From contig JAULJL010000004.1 in assembly GCA_030761205.1 (NCBI GenBank), forward strand, positions 21,053,172 to 21,117,171: 64,000 nt of DNA, given 5' to 3'. A model generated the notes under the pieces. The model did not search any database. It saw nothing but the letters and a program-made list of their open reading frames with translations, and was not told the origin of the DNA. Each line of letters starts with the position of its first letter. Position 1 is the stretch's first letter. Shown piece after piece: positions 1 to 10,409 of this stretch. The DNA comes from Fremontodendron californicum. Taxonomy: Eukaryota; Streptophyta; Magnoliopsida; Malvales; Malvaceae. The position numbers and the translations under genes were made by a program.

Positions 1-503
1 CTCGACCTCAACTCAGTTTATATTGTCTATTAGCAAGATTTGATTTTCAGGTTTTGTACTCAATTCTATTTCCAACTTGGATTGCATCACATTAAATGGT
101 GGAGGTTGAAAAGTGGATTTTATATGAGTGAAATTGAAAAGTAAGTATTTTTATATACTAACTTCTGAATTACTGTTTATATTTTATTTCTAATTCATGA
201 TTGAAGTAGATGGAAAAGAGAAAGGTATTTTGCATTATTTTGATGAAAAATATTGCCAATTTGATTTTTTAGAGTTTTTTTTTTCCAATACTGACTGGGA
301 AAAGGTGCAATTGGAGAATAAGGGCAACATTCATGAAGAAGAAACAAATATGTGAGATTAGAAAATATAATGGGCTTCATACTTGCACATCGGGAAGAAT
401 TTCACAGGATTATTGCAAATTAGATTCTAACATGATCTGTTCATGCATTCTGTCATTGGTCTAAGCAAATCCGGAGATTTTTGTTTCAGTTTTGATCGCT
501 GAG
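1..503. other. no gene recognised
   Basis: AT-rich stretch upstream of the MULE transposase remnant. No frame gives a recognisable protein; the 61-codon minus-strand frame at 195-380 has no family features. It may hold the 5' part or terminal inverted repeat of the MULE, but I could not pair it with a matching end downstream. Confidence 0.5.
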
Positions 504-2060
504 ATGCGAATCCAGTATGGATACATCATTTCTTATAGGAAAGCAAAGCAAAAGGCAATTATTCAAGTTTTTGGCGATTGGGATAGATCGTACAATGATC
601 TACCTAAATAGTTGGGTGTAATGCAATATTTCGTTCCTGGTACAATTGTGGAATTGCAAACGCTACCTGCATATCACGGTGATCGAATGGTCTAGGGTAA
701 GAGAATATTCCATCGACTCTTTTGGACATTTAAGTCGTGCATTGAAGGGTTTTCGTATTGCAATCCAATTGTGCAAATAGACGGTACGTTCTTATATGGA
801 AAATACAAAGGAACATTGTTGTTAGCTATTGCTCAAGATGGCAACCGAAATATACTACCAATTGCCTTTGCCATTGTGGAGGGTGAGACAGCGGAAGCTT
901 GGTCCTTCTTTCTCACTAATTTGTGTACACATGTGACAACACAACCTGGCATATGCTTAATGTCTGATCGACATGAATCCATCAAAGCTGCAATTAGACG
1001 CCATGGTAGTGGATGGAATCCTCCAAATGCATACTCTGTGTACTGCATTCAACACATTGCAGCTAACTTCATGAAGAGGTTTAACAATAAGGAATTGCGT
1101 CGACAAATTATCAACATGGGTATGGAATCGAATCATAGTTATTTTATCTCTTATATTTCCTTTAATATATAAAATAATACTAAAATTAACAAGTTTTTTT
1201 CTTTTAAATTTATCAGGATACGAGTTGAGGCGACCTCATTTTCATTGGATATATGAGATTCTTCATCGAGAAAACGTAGAGGCGGCTAATTGGCTTGATA
1301 GGATCCCCAAGGAGAAGTGTGCCCAATCATATGACAAAGGAAGACGCTATGGGCATATGACAACCAACCTAGCTGAATCTATCAATTCAGTGTTGAAGGG
1401 GACGCTCCATCTTCCCATTACTGCTTTGGTGCAGGCAACATATTATAGGTTGGCTGAACTTTTATTAAGATGGGCAGTAAGCAACAAAGAATGATCGAGG
1501 GAGGGCACACATACTATGAAACAGTCACAATGGCAATGCAAGAAAATCGTAGGAAAGCTAACTCCCACTCGGTTCATAATTTTACGCACGCAAATCAATC
1601 TTTTTTGATTGAGGAGTTACTTGACCGACAAGAGGGAGTTGCTGCAATGAAGTACAAAGTAAATCTTAGTGAGATGTGATGTGACTGTGGGAAGTTTCAA
1701 GCACAAAGGTTCCCTTGTTCACATGTAGTTGCTGCTTGTGCACATGTCCATGTAGATAGCATGCAATATGTGGACAATGTCTATAAACTTGACACTATAT
1801 TCAATGTTTATATGCATGTGTTTGAAGCAGTTGCAAATGAAGGTTATTGGCCTCAATATAATGGACCAAGAGTGTGTCCCAATCCAGAAATACGAAGAGA
1901 TCCACATGGTCGGCCAAAATCAAGTCGTATTCATAATGAAATGGACCTCAAGGAGAAAAGCCAACCAAAACGTTGTGAATTATGCAGAAATGAAGGTCAT
2001 AGCCGTAGAAAATGTCCTTATCCATCTAGCACATCGGGGGAGAGTTCGCATGAACAATGA
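504..2060 (+). pseudogene. MULE (Mutator-like) transposase, degenerate
   Basis: Remnant of a MuDR-family DDE transposase, the enzyme that cuts and integrates Mutator-like elements. The frame from ATG 504 reads the conserved region before the core (GDWDRSYNDLP), then the catalytic start (PIVQIDGTFLYGKYKGT, first acidic residue in QIDGTF), then AFAIVEGETAEAWSFFL and the CIQHIAANF block. A 97 bp GT-AG intron at 1120-1216 restores the join NMG|YELRRP. The C-terminal part has a SWIM-type zinc finger (CDCGKFQ, then PCSHVVAAC at about 1680-1740) and a CCHC knuckle (CELCRNEGHSRRKCP, about 1975-2020). Damage: TAG at 609 and 693, a frameshift near 1480-1494, and TGA at 1677 directly before the SWIM cysteines. 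Family assignment is firm; the gene is dead unless edited or read through. No terminal inverted repeats were identified. Confidence 0.9.
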
Positions 2061-2629
2061 ACCAATTACATGTTCTGCACCTGTAATATTTACATATTTC
2101 ACATTCCTTCTTATATGCTGATTTATTCTTATTTATCATTACATTCTTATTTATCATTTATAAATATTTAATTAAAAAATATTTAATTAAGAATATTAAA
2201 TTTTTACAATAAGAAATTTTAAAATTTTTAAAAAGTTAAATAAAAAATTATATAAATTTAATAAATAAAAATTTAGAACATACTTTTTAAAACTGTAGTA
2301 AATGAACATAAAACTACAACACGAGTAAAAATTCTCCACAAATCAATGGAAGCACATAATCATCTATTTCAAGACAATAACTCATGCATAATTTCGTATG
2401 ACTTTTATCCATTTTGGTCCCACCCTTTTTTAAAGACAAGTTTTTCTCGTCCAAATCAAGTCATGCTTAGCCTTGCCTTTACCAGTTGCTTACCAAACCC
2501 GAGCTACAATGGCACAATTGGTGCGAATTACCAGATGAAACTTCTTATCCTTGTGTATGAAAAAAATACCATTCATATGTATGAAAATTAATTTTTATAT
2601 TTAATTAAAATATATTTAAAAAAAAGCTG
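2061..2629. other. AT-rich spacer, no gene recognised
   Basis: Very AT-rich sequence following the MULE remnant, including runs built from AATTTAATAAAT-like words at 2150-2270. The 81-codon + frame at 2346-2591 shows no recognisable domain and reads like chance. The segment could include the 3' end of the MULE element. Confidence 0.5.
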
Positions 2630-2857
2630 TTGGGAAGTCGCCATATCATATGGCAACTTCCCAACAATGTTACAAAGAAAAAAAAAATTAAAAATAACAC
2701 TTGGAAGTCACCATATCATATGGCAACTTCTCAGTGAGTTTTAATTTTTTTTAAGCTTAGAAGTTGCCATATCATATGGCAACTTCCGAGCCTAATTTTT
2801 GCAAAAAAGTAAAATGTGGAGTTGGGAAGTCACCATATGATATGGCGACTTCCCAAC
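2630..2857. repeat. four tandem near-perfect palindromes (hairpin cluster)
   Basis: Four copies of a roughly 35 bp palindrome at about 2630-2665, 2700-2733, 2757-2790 and 2821-2857, spaced 55-70 bp apart by A-rich linkers. Each has arms GGAAGT(C/T)(G/A)CC and GGC(A/G)ACTTCC around an ATATCATAT or ATATGATAT centre. Copies 1 and 4 have the longest arms (TTGGGAAGT...ACTTCCCAA); copies 2 and 3 carry one or two arm changes. Each would fold into a hairpin in DNA or RNA. I cannot assign them to a known element. Confidence 0.85.
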
Positions 2858-3427
2858 GTATAAAAAAAAAGTGGATTTTGGTATATAATTACAAAATGTA
2901 GGTAATTTGATAATTAAAAATAAAATCAATATTTTGATAAATTTGCCAATTTTTAATGCATACTTTATTTAGGTAGTTTGACCATATTTATCTTTCTTCT
3001 TTTCTACGTTTCTCAAAAGGTAGGTCCGCATCATAATGGCCACATACTTTCTAGTTGTGTTTTCTTTTTCGGCTAAATGAGTATAGTGTTTAATGCTATG
3101 AAAATTGAAATGCAGCCAATCAAGATTGAAATTTCTATTGGATAGTAAAAATGAATTTATTCTTGTGAAATCCCATTTTGGATGAAGTAAATTTGTAGTT
3201 ATTGGATTGATATTATATCCCACTTGATCTTATTGGTTGCATGCATGCATATATATATATATATGTTGGCTTTCTTTGATTATTTTTTGTTTTGATTTTA
3301 GTGGACACTAGATAGAAGAAAATTGATTTCAATTAGTACTAAAGTTGTGCTCTCTTCACTTTCTGTTGCCCAATTTTCTTTGCTATAGGATTAAGTGTAG
3401 AGGGGGGAACTGTAGTAGCATAAAGAA
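2858..3427. other. no gene recognised; (AT)n microsatellite
   Basis: AT-rich spacer ending at the start codon of the broken host gene, so it may include that gene's old promoter. It holds GCATGCATGC followed by an (AT)n run at 3239-3264. No coding signature on either strand. Confidence 0.5.
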
Positions 3428-3933
3428 ATGGCATCATCTTTGGAGGAGCTTCTTGCAGAGGAAGTAAACCGGTTACGAGGTCAAGATCCTCCATCAGATC
3501 AGAAGCTTTGAGTAAGATTCTCCATTCTGTAATAGAGTTAAGACTGAGAGAACAAGGTCTGATGTATCTCGGTAGTCAGTACAACTTGATAGGTGAATTC
3601 TCAAGAAGGGATAGTACTACGGCTAGGCGGCCAAGAGACTATCTTGTTAGAAGAGAGAAACTAAATGGTGAATTGAAGAAATAAAATAAAGAAAGACTTA
3701 AAAGGAAGAGGGTTCTAGTGATAGGAGGTTGAATTCCTCATAAGATTTTCAGGGAAATGAGATAGTTAGAGATTGGTGTGGAAGAAAACAAGAGTAAAAG
3801 ATGTATTTGCTAATGAAGGGCGTGGCTTAGGAATAAGAGGAATGATAATCTTTCTACTAAACATATCTTCTTGGATGAAGAAGCTGTAGTGATAAGCATC
3901 GCAACCTATGTGCTTCGATTTTTTTTTTAAGTA

Positions 3934-4082
3934 TTCGGGTCCGACACCTGTGTTCGACGCATATTCAGATATGGGTATAGGGATATGTTCCTCTAAGGAT
4001 TCTCCAAATACATAGAAAAATTTATAAAAAATTGAACATACCCGTGTCAGATGCATACCTGTATCCGACACTCACACCCGAA
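3934..4082. mobile_element. small inverted-repeat element (MITE-like)
   Basis: About 149 bp with inverted ends: it opens TTCGGGTCCGACACC and closes ...TATCCGACACTCACACCCGAA. The reverse complement of the right end begins TTCGGGTGTGAGTGTCGG and goes on to share GGGTAT(G) and ATGTTC words with the left arm. It interrupts the LIN-type pseudogene. No coding capacity; superfamily and target-site duplication not resolved. Confidence 0.55.
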
Positions 4083-4234
4083 GATAGCAATAGCGTGAAG
4101 CAGCGGGAGACTGCTTATGATAAAGCTAATAGAGGTTCACAGAATAGCAAAAGTTCTGAAGTCCGAAGATGGCTAGCGTCAGAAGTATGATGATATGGTA
4201 CCAATAGTTTCTCATCATGCTCTTGCTGAAATTG

Positions 4235-4631
4235 GGTTTTAGTACTCACATAGTCCTTATACTATAGTAAAAAGAGTAATTTAGTCCCTATACTGTAAAA
4301 GTGAGTAATTTAGTCCCTGTAAAATTAAAATAGGTGCAAATAAGTAAAATTGATAATGGTGTTAATGAAAAACCGTTAAAAATGCTGATGTGGACGCGCA
4401 AAATCTAACATAATTAATGACTTTGAATAAAATATGACTTGAAATATATCTAAATCTGTTAGATTTTACGAGTCTACGTCAACATTTTAACAGTTTTTCA
4501 TTAAAATTGTTATCAATTTTACTTATTTGCACCTATTTCAATTGTATAGGGACTAAATTACTCACTTTTACAATACATGGACTAATTTACTCTTTTCACT
4601 ACAGTACAGGGACTATGTGGGTACTTAAACC
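4235..4631. mobile_element. foldback MITE with 10 bp target-site duplication (MULE-type)
   Basis: A 397 bp element whose arms are inverted copies of each other over well over 100 bp; the left end GGTTTTAGTACTCACATAGT mirrors the right end, whose reverse complement begins GGTTTAAGTACCCACATAGT. The flanks are GCTGAAATTG (4225-4234) and GATGAAATTG (4632-4641), a 10 bp duplication with one mismatch, the size typical of Mutator-like elements. Removing the element and one repeat rejoins the host frame as ...SHHALAEIAVRDILSILSGYI. Non-coding. Confidence 0.8.
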
Positions 4632-4713
4632 GATGAAATTGCTGTTCGAGACATTTTATCCATCTTAAGTGGTTATATAAATTGTTTTCTCCAAAATGAG
4701 GAATTCCGCATTG

Positions 4714-5012
4714 CGCCTAGACTTGCTCATGGGTCGGGTAGCCTGCCCGGCCCGGCCCGTATTGGGCCGGGCCTAGACAGGATATTTTTAATCTGGATCG
4801 ACCCAGGCCGACCCAGCCTGGAACAATATTTTTTAATTATAATAATATTATTTTATTTAATTTTAATTATAAAAATATATAAAAAAATATTTTTTTAATA
4901 TTATGAACAGTGAATTCGGGCTTGCCGGGCCGGCTCGGCCCGACCTAGGGCCAGGCCTGGGTAAAGATTTTGAAAAAAAATCGGGTCGCGGCCCGGCCCA
5001 TGAGCAGGTCTA
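4714..5012. mobile_element. GC-rich terminal-inverted-repeat element (MITE-like)
   Basis: About 299 bp. The left end TAGACTTGCTCATGGGTCGGG and the reverse complement of the right end, TAGACCTGCTCATGGGCCGG, match at nearly every base. The arms are GC-rich (repeated GCCCGGCCC) around an AT-rich core at 4830-4905. It interrupts the LIN-type coding block after EEFRIA. A degenerate relative lies at about 6925-7215. Non-coding. Confidence 0.7.
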
Positions 5013-5304
5013 ACTGTGCCCTTCATCACAACTGTTTCTCCTCTTTAACTTTATCGGACTAGAAGACCATAATATTGAGATCAAAGTCATAGTCAACCAT
5101 GAACAAGCAATTGAGATAGTAGAAAAAGCGGTTGGAGAATCTGTAAGTGCAAAAGAAGTGAAAAAAGCTTCATTGCAGCTTAGTGTGATAACTGGCTTGA
5201 ATTCAAATGATTTCAAGGATGGCTTTACATATAGTGTTCCTAATGCAATGATGTCAATATTTGCTTATCTTTACCTTAGTGTGATATAGAAGCTATAGTA
5301 CTAA

Positions 5305-6255
5305 AATACGGCCGTTACGTGACATAACGGCCGTATCGTAACAAAAATGAAGGTTACCGAACTGCGATTTCGGCGTTACGCATTGGAGAAAGGGAATCAC
5401 GACAGTAGCGGCCGAAACACGTTACGTAACGTCACGACGGCGGCTTAAAAATGGTGTAACACTGCAACATGCTCTATTTCTGTCTTCTTGCTGCTATCTT
5501 CCTTAGACCTTAGCTGTTTCTCTGTAACTCAGCCAATCCCGGGCCAGGACCTGAGACCCTAAGCTTTACAAGGTGTAAGTTGTAACCTCATATAACCGGT
5601 AAGAGCCTTCAAAGACTTAAACTTTCTGCCACATTCTTGATAGTTAACTTCTTTCCTTTCTCTTCCAGAATGATGCCTCATATGACCAAAAAAGGCTTTC
5701 ATAATTTCGTCGACTCAAATTCTTTGCCACAAGCTTTGCACTGAAACTCAAGCATTGAACAAGTAGTATCATCACCATCAAAGCCTAAAGATTTCCAAGA
5801 TTTCTTAGGGTTATCCCTCAAGCCATAACCTTGAAAATCCATGTTCTCTTTTGCCTTTCTTTTACCTGAATTCTTTTCCATTGAACAAACTCACGTTACA
5901 TAACTTGTATAAATGCGTCTCTCCAAAGCAGCTTAACAAAGAAACCCATAAAAAAAACACCCAGCAAAAACCATAACTATCTTCAAACAAGCACAAGAAA
6001 CAGAGAAAAAAGGGTAAGAGTAAGACCCAGATAAAAAAGATGGTTCTTTTAGTAACAAAAGATGGAAAATCTTAAAACTTACTCTCAGTAAAGAAGAACA
6101 TATGCCTTGTTTTGTTAATATGGTGAAGTTAAATTTTCCTTAACCAAACTGGGCAATAAAAGGCAAGCACATCTTGTTTTGAAAGAAATTGTGATTTTTG
6201 GAAAGAAAAAAAATCACGCATTCGACAACCGTTGTGCATTATGTAACGTCCGCAA
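5305..6255. mobile_element. possible transposon that captured a zinc-finger gene fragment
   Basis: This segment sits between two LIN-type coding blocks and is unlike them. Its left part has inverted CGGCCGTTACG/CGTAACGGCCG-like words (AATACGGCCGTTACGTGACA, then ATAACGGCCGTATCGTAAC), and its right edge has CATTATGTAACGTCCG. Inside is a minus-strand C2H2 zinc-finger remnant. A non-autonomous DNA transposon carrying a host gene piece fits, but ends and target-site duplication are not certain, and part of the LIN-type exon set is missing at this position. Confidence 0.4.
5586..5881 (-). pseudogene. C2H2 zinc-finger protein fragment
   Basis: Starts with ATG at 5881 (MEKNSGKRKAKENMDFQGYG), then FQCKACGKEFESTKL, the first half of a plant C2H2 finger. 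A stop and frameshift follow at about 5697; the shifted frame continues with FFGHMRHHSGRERKEV, which supplies the finger's histidines, and then a second finger-like block in which the first cysteine has become Y (NYQECGRKFKSLKALTGYM). This resembles ZAT-type plant zinc-finger proteins, transcriptional regulators in the nucleus. It is truncated and frameshifted, hence a pseudogene fragment, apparently carried by the surrounding insert. Confidence 0.7.
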
Positions 6256-6796
6256 CACCCGCATCTGAAGGCTTGGTACAATCAGGAAGCTAATTCTCTA
6301 TCAGATGCTCCAAGCAGGGAAAGGAAACTGAAGCTTGTTGAGAAAGAGTATAATGAAATTATGGATTCTAGCACTTGTCAATTAGTTGTTTATTACAAGG
6401 ATTGGCTCACAGAGGGGGTTGAAGCTCCTTCTTTTCCTTCCATCCATGTTCTGTCTATATCAGTTGGAAACACTCAGTAGGAGGATTCACCTGCTCATTC
6501 TACAGATCTAGCTAGGCCAACTGGTCCTTTCTCACCTCAGCCAATTGTGAGTAAAAAGTTATATGATGCTGCATTTGGCCGAGCTAGTCAACCTGGACTT
6601 AAGGAAGCTGAAGATAGTGTGGAGTCACATAAATATGATTCATGTACGAGAAGCTCTGATGCTTCTACTGTTGATGTTAAACAAACATTAGCATGCTATT
6701 TTGAGGCAGTTAAACATCCATATCTAGATAATGGTAAAGCTTCTTTCAAAAGTCCAGAGGATGATGCATCCTTTCTTGCACGTAGCTTCTAACATA

Positions 6797-7799
6797 CATA
6801 CACCCTTATTATTTTGCATTTATTGGGCAGGATTAAGAGAGAGCAGCCGTGGCCCCTTCCTCATTGATTTTCAAGCTGTTTGTTTGAACTTGAGTGTTTC
6901 TCCTTCTATCAAAGGTCCATTACTACTGGTCATTAGGCCGGGCCGCGGTCCAGATTTTTTTCTCACCTTACCTAGACTCAGCCCTGGACGAACCTAGACC
7001 AGCTTGCATTATTGTTCATTTAATATTAAAAAAATCAATTTTATATTAAATTTTATATATTTTTATAATTAAATTTAAATAATTTTTTTATTATTTGAAT
7101 TGTAATTCGAGCCAACCCAAATCAACCCGAATTACTAAAAATCCTGCCCAGGCCCGACTCAACACGGGTCGAACTTGTCTGGCCTGGAGAACTACCCGGC
7201 CTTTGAGTAGGTCTGGTCATGCTTTGCTCTCAAATACATATATACCTTTACTTTTGATAACTATCCCTATACATATATTCTGTTGTCTGTTGTATTTTCC
7301 ATATTTGCATTATTGATTTAGCAACAGGTGACAATGGCAAATATAATAAAAACTGAAATGTCAAACAATTATTGTACCAGAGATTTGTAAAAAAAAAAAA
7401 TTCAAAAAGAAGAAAATGCTATAATCTTACTATTTCGAAAGAATATGAGCAACTTCTAATAGCATGCTTGTGTCAGAAAGAAGAAATTTAATAGTCAAAG
7501 AACTTAAGACCAATGTAGCTTTAGGTTTTCTTGATAGGAAATGAGTAGCATCTTCCATTAATTGACATACAATGTTCTAGTACTGGAAAGAATGTAAATT
7601 TCACATTATAATACTCTTTTATATTTATTTCAATACTTTGCATTTGTTCCAAGTTTACTGATGATTTGATCATTTGAGTAATTAAGCTTCAACATTTGCA
7701 TGTTGCTTGTCCTTATAAGTACACCTCCTTTCTTTTTTCCCTTTTTCTTTTTAACAAATAAAGTATTCAAAGTATCTACAGAGTATCTAATATGGTTCA
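6797..7799. other. non-coding; holds a degenerate GC-rich MITE (about 6925-7215)
   Basis: Probably an intron or decayed downstream part of the LIN-type pseudogene, ending where the Copia LTR begins. At about 6925-7215 there is a relic related to the element at 4714-5012: GGCCGGGCCGCGGTCCAG near one end, GGCCTGGAGAACTACCCGGC near the other, and an AT-rich core. The rest is AT-rich without coding signal. Confidence 0.5.
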
Positions 7800-8018
7800 T
7801 GAAGAATTTTGAACAGATTTGAAGAGAAGGGAGTTCACTTTTATATATTTCAAGGTAGGAACATAATAGGGTATATAAAAAAGTTATTAGTTGACTTAGA
7901 AAAAAGAAACTAAATCAGAATTTGCTACCTAAGAAAACTAAATATTTACAATTACTCTTAATATATTCGTGCTAACTTATTTGTCTAATTACAGCCTAAT
8001 TATAGCATATTTTCAACA
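7800..8018 (-). repeat. Copia 3' LTR
   Basis: 219 bp, TG...CA bounded, ending ...TTTTCAACA on the + strand. Paired with 42871-43092; many substitutions and short indels separate them (roughly 15% or more by eye), so the insertion is old. A polypurine tract CAGCTTGAGTGGAG (minus strand, 8032-8019) abuts it, as usual for Copia. Confidence 0.85.
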
Positions 8019-8072
8019 CTCCACTCAAGCTGATGCGAATATATTTTGCATTCCAAGCTTGCTGATTGACTT

Positions 8073-10409
8073 CTAGAATATGGCACTAGATAATCCTTTT
8101 GTGAGTACATCAGCTAGTTGACCATTTAAGGAAACATATGGTACACAAATCTGCCCTGAGTCAAGTTTCTCTTTGATGAAATATTGATCAATTTCAACAA
8201 GCTTGGTCCTGTCATGTTGAACACGGTAGTAAGCAATACTTATTGCAGCCTTATTATCACAATATAGCAACATAGGACTTTCTATTATGACTTTTAAGTT
8301 CGATAGAATTATTTTTAGCCACAATAGTTCACATATTCCATTTTCCATGGCTTAAAACTCTACCTCTGCACTAGAGTGTGCCATAACCAATTATTTCTTG
8401 CTCCTTCAAGTAACAAGATTTCATCCCAAGAAGGTACAATACCAAGTAATTGATCTTCGGTCTGTCTTGGAACCTGTCCAGTCTGCACTTGTATAGGCTT
8501 CTAGTTTAAGCTCTTCTCTCTTTTCAAATAGAAGGACCTTACTTATAGATCCCTTCAAGTATCTTAGTATTTTAAAGACAGCTTTAAGATGGGATTTTTT
8601 AGGATCATGCATGAACTGACTCACAACACTGATAGCATAGGCAATATCTGGCCTTGTGTGAGACAAGTAGAAAAGTTTCCCCACCATTCTCTAATATTGT
8701 CCTTTATCCACTGCTTTTTGCCCCTTCAATTAACTCTCATAGTTGATGATTAACCTCTATTAGACTATCAATAGGTTTGCAGTTGGTCATTTGAAATTCT
8801 TGAAGTAGATCCTGAGTATATTTCTATTGATAGATGAAGGTTCCATGTTGTTACCTGGCTACCTCAATTCCCAAGAAATATCTTAAGCTTCCTAAGTCTT
8901 TGATTTCAAATTCTTTTGCAAGCTTAGCTTTCAAAGAGACTATTTCTTCATTCTGATCACCTATTACAATGATATCATTTGCATACACAATCAAAGTCGT
9001 AATTCCCTTTTTCAAAGAATTCTTTAAACAGAATGTGATCACCTTGACTTTGAACATAGCCCTGATTTCTCATAGCTTTGGTAAATCTTCCAAACCATGC
9101 TTATGGTGATTGTTTCAAGCAATAGATGACTTCTTCAACTTGCGCACCTTGTTCTCTCTCAAATTTCTCGGTATCCTGGTGAAATATCCATATAAACTTC
9201 CTCTTCCAAGTCACAATGGAGAAATGCATTCTTCACATCTAATTGATGTAGTGGCCATTCCTTTGTTATTGCTAATGACAGAAGGATTCATATTGTGTTG
9301 ATCTTTGCCACCGGTGCGAATGTCTCATAATAGTCTATCTCTTAAGTCTGGGTGTATCCCTTTGCAACAACCTTTGCCTTATATCTTTTCAATGTTCCAT
9401 CAAGCTTGAATTTTATAGTATAGACCCATTTACAGCCAAGGATCTTCTTATGTTTGGGCAAATCTACATCTGCCATGCCTGATTTTTCTCCAAGGGCTTT
9501 AGTTCCTCATTCATGGCCTTTTTCCAGGGTTTTGAGGCTATAGCCTCCTGCACACATGTGGGAATTTTTTGGGACATAATAGATGTGAGGAAAGCAATAT
9601 ATTGAGGAGAAAGATTCTACAAGGATACAAAATGAGACATAGGGTGTTGGCTACAACTCCTAACCTTTTTTCTTAGAGCGATGGGCAAATCAACATTATT
9701 TTCAGAATTACGAATAGAAATTTGTGCGTGATTTTCATTACCTGATTGCCTGAGAAGTGATAATAAATGTTTTCCTACTGGAATTCACCTTTAGAGTTTG
9801 TGTCTTTTGAGCCTCAAAGTCTGTTTCGACATCTCCCGAATAAAATGTTGGTACCCTTGTTTGAAACAAGAGAGACCAAGCAACTTCAAGAAGATGTCTA
9901 TTCTTTCTTTCAGCAACACCATTTTGTTGAAGAGTGTCATTGTAAGTTGATTGATGTAGAATGGCCTTATTTGATAAATATGTCGTGAGCTCTTGATTAA
10001 AATATTCTCCTAAATTGTCAGATCTCAAGGTTTGAATGTTGACTCCAAATTGATTCTTGATAAACCTATGAAACATAGAAAATATAGTTGGAACTTTAGA
10101 CTTGTTTGTCATCAGATAGACCCTTGTAATCCTTGTACAATCATTAATAAAGGTAACAAACCGTCGAGTGCAAGAAATATTGGCAATACAAGACGACCCT
10201 TATAGATTCGAATTAATCAAAGTTAATGGAGTAGAAAACTAGATATTTTTTATTGGAAAAATGGTACGGTGATGTTTAGCAAGGATACAAGGCTCACAAT
10301 ATAGGCTTCTCACATCTAATTTTTGAAATAATTTGAGAAGTTTATTTAGTAAGGTAAAAGGTGGGTGACCTAAGCGATTATGCCAAACATAAATCTGATC
10401 TAAACTTGT
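8073..10409 (-). pseudogene. Copia pol remnant: integrase, RT, RNase H
   Basis: Minus-strand pieces in order: integrase core (about 10112-9738: TLRSDNLGEYFN, then NGVAERKNRHLLE); RT (about 9560-8690: CKWVYTIKFKLDGTL, DYYETFAPVAKI, LDVKNAFLH, then YANDIIVIG where the catalytic YVDD has become YAND, and YFLGIEVAR); RNase H (8687-8073: HTRPDIAYAISVVSQFM, ILRYLKGS, YTSADWTGSKTDRRS, LLYCDNKAAISIA, ADVLTKGL). Stops and frameshifts break every domain, and the second catalytic-motif residue of RT is altered. Enzymatically dead. At 10409 the frame is cut inside GAG-pre-integrase by element A; it continues at 42226. Confidence 0.9.
10405..10409. other. target-site duplication of element A (left copy, CTTGT)
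   Basis: CTTGT directly before the TG of element A; the matching CTTGT is at 42221-42225. Deleting A and one copy restores the Copia frame as SQNTSLDQIYVWHNRLGHP, which spans the junction. Confidence 0.95.

Larger units (their letters stand above)
3428..6796 (+). pseudogene. LIN-type U-box E3 ubiquitin ligase, 5' part, broken
   Basis: Scattered blocks read like the N-terminal half of a plant LIN/CERBERUS-type protein (U-box plus ARM/WD40 E3 ubiquitin ligase). ATG 3428 gives MASSLEELLAEE, then a stop after 28 codons. Further blocks in shifting frames: TARRPRDYLVRREKLNGE (about 3620-3680); VSHHALAE joined across a transposon to IAVRDILSILSGYI; EIKVIVNHEQAIEIVEKAVG and ASLQLSVITGLNSNDFKDGF (about 5080-5225); LKAWYNQEANSLSDAPSRE (from about 6268), YYKDWLTEGVEAPSFPSIH, then after a TAG the frame 6547-6792 (MSKKLYDAAFGRASQPG). 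Nonsense codons, frameshifts and several insertions make it a pseudogene. The family name rests on my recollection of these motifs and on the U-box remnant at 43814-43990; an alignment would settle it. Confidence 0.6.

Noticed and set aside
504..2060. Functional MULE transposase
   Set aside because: Three in-frame stops and a frameshift, one stop directly in the SWIM finger.
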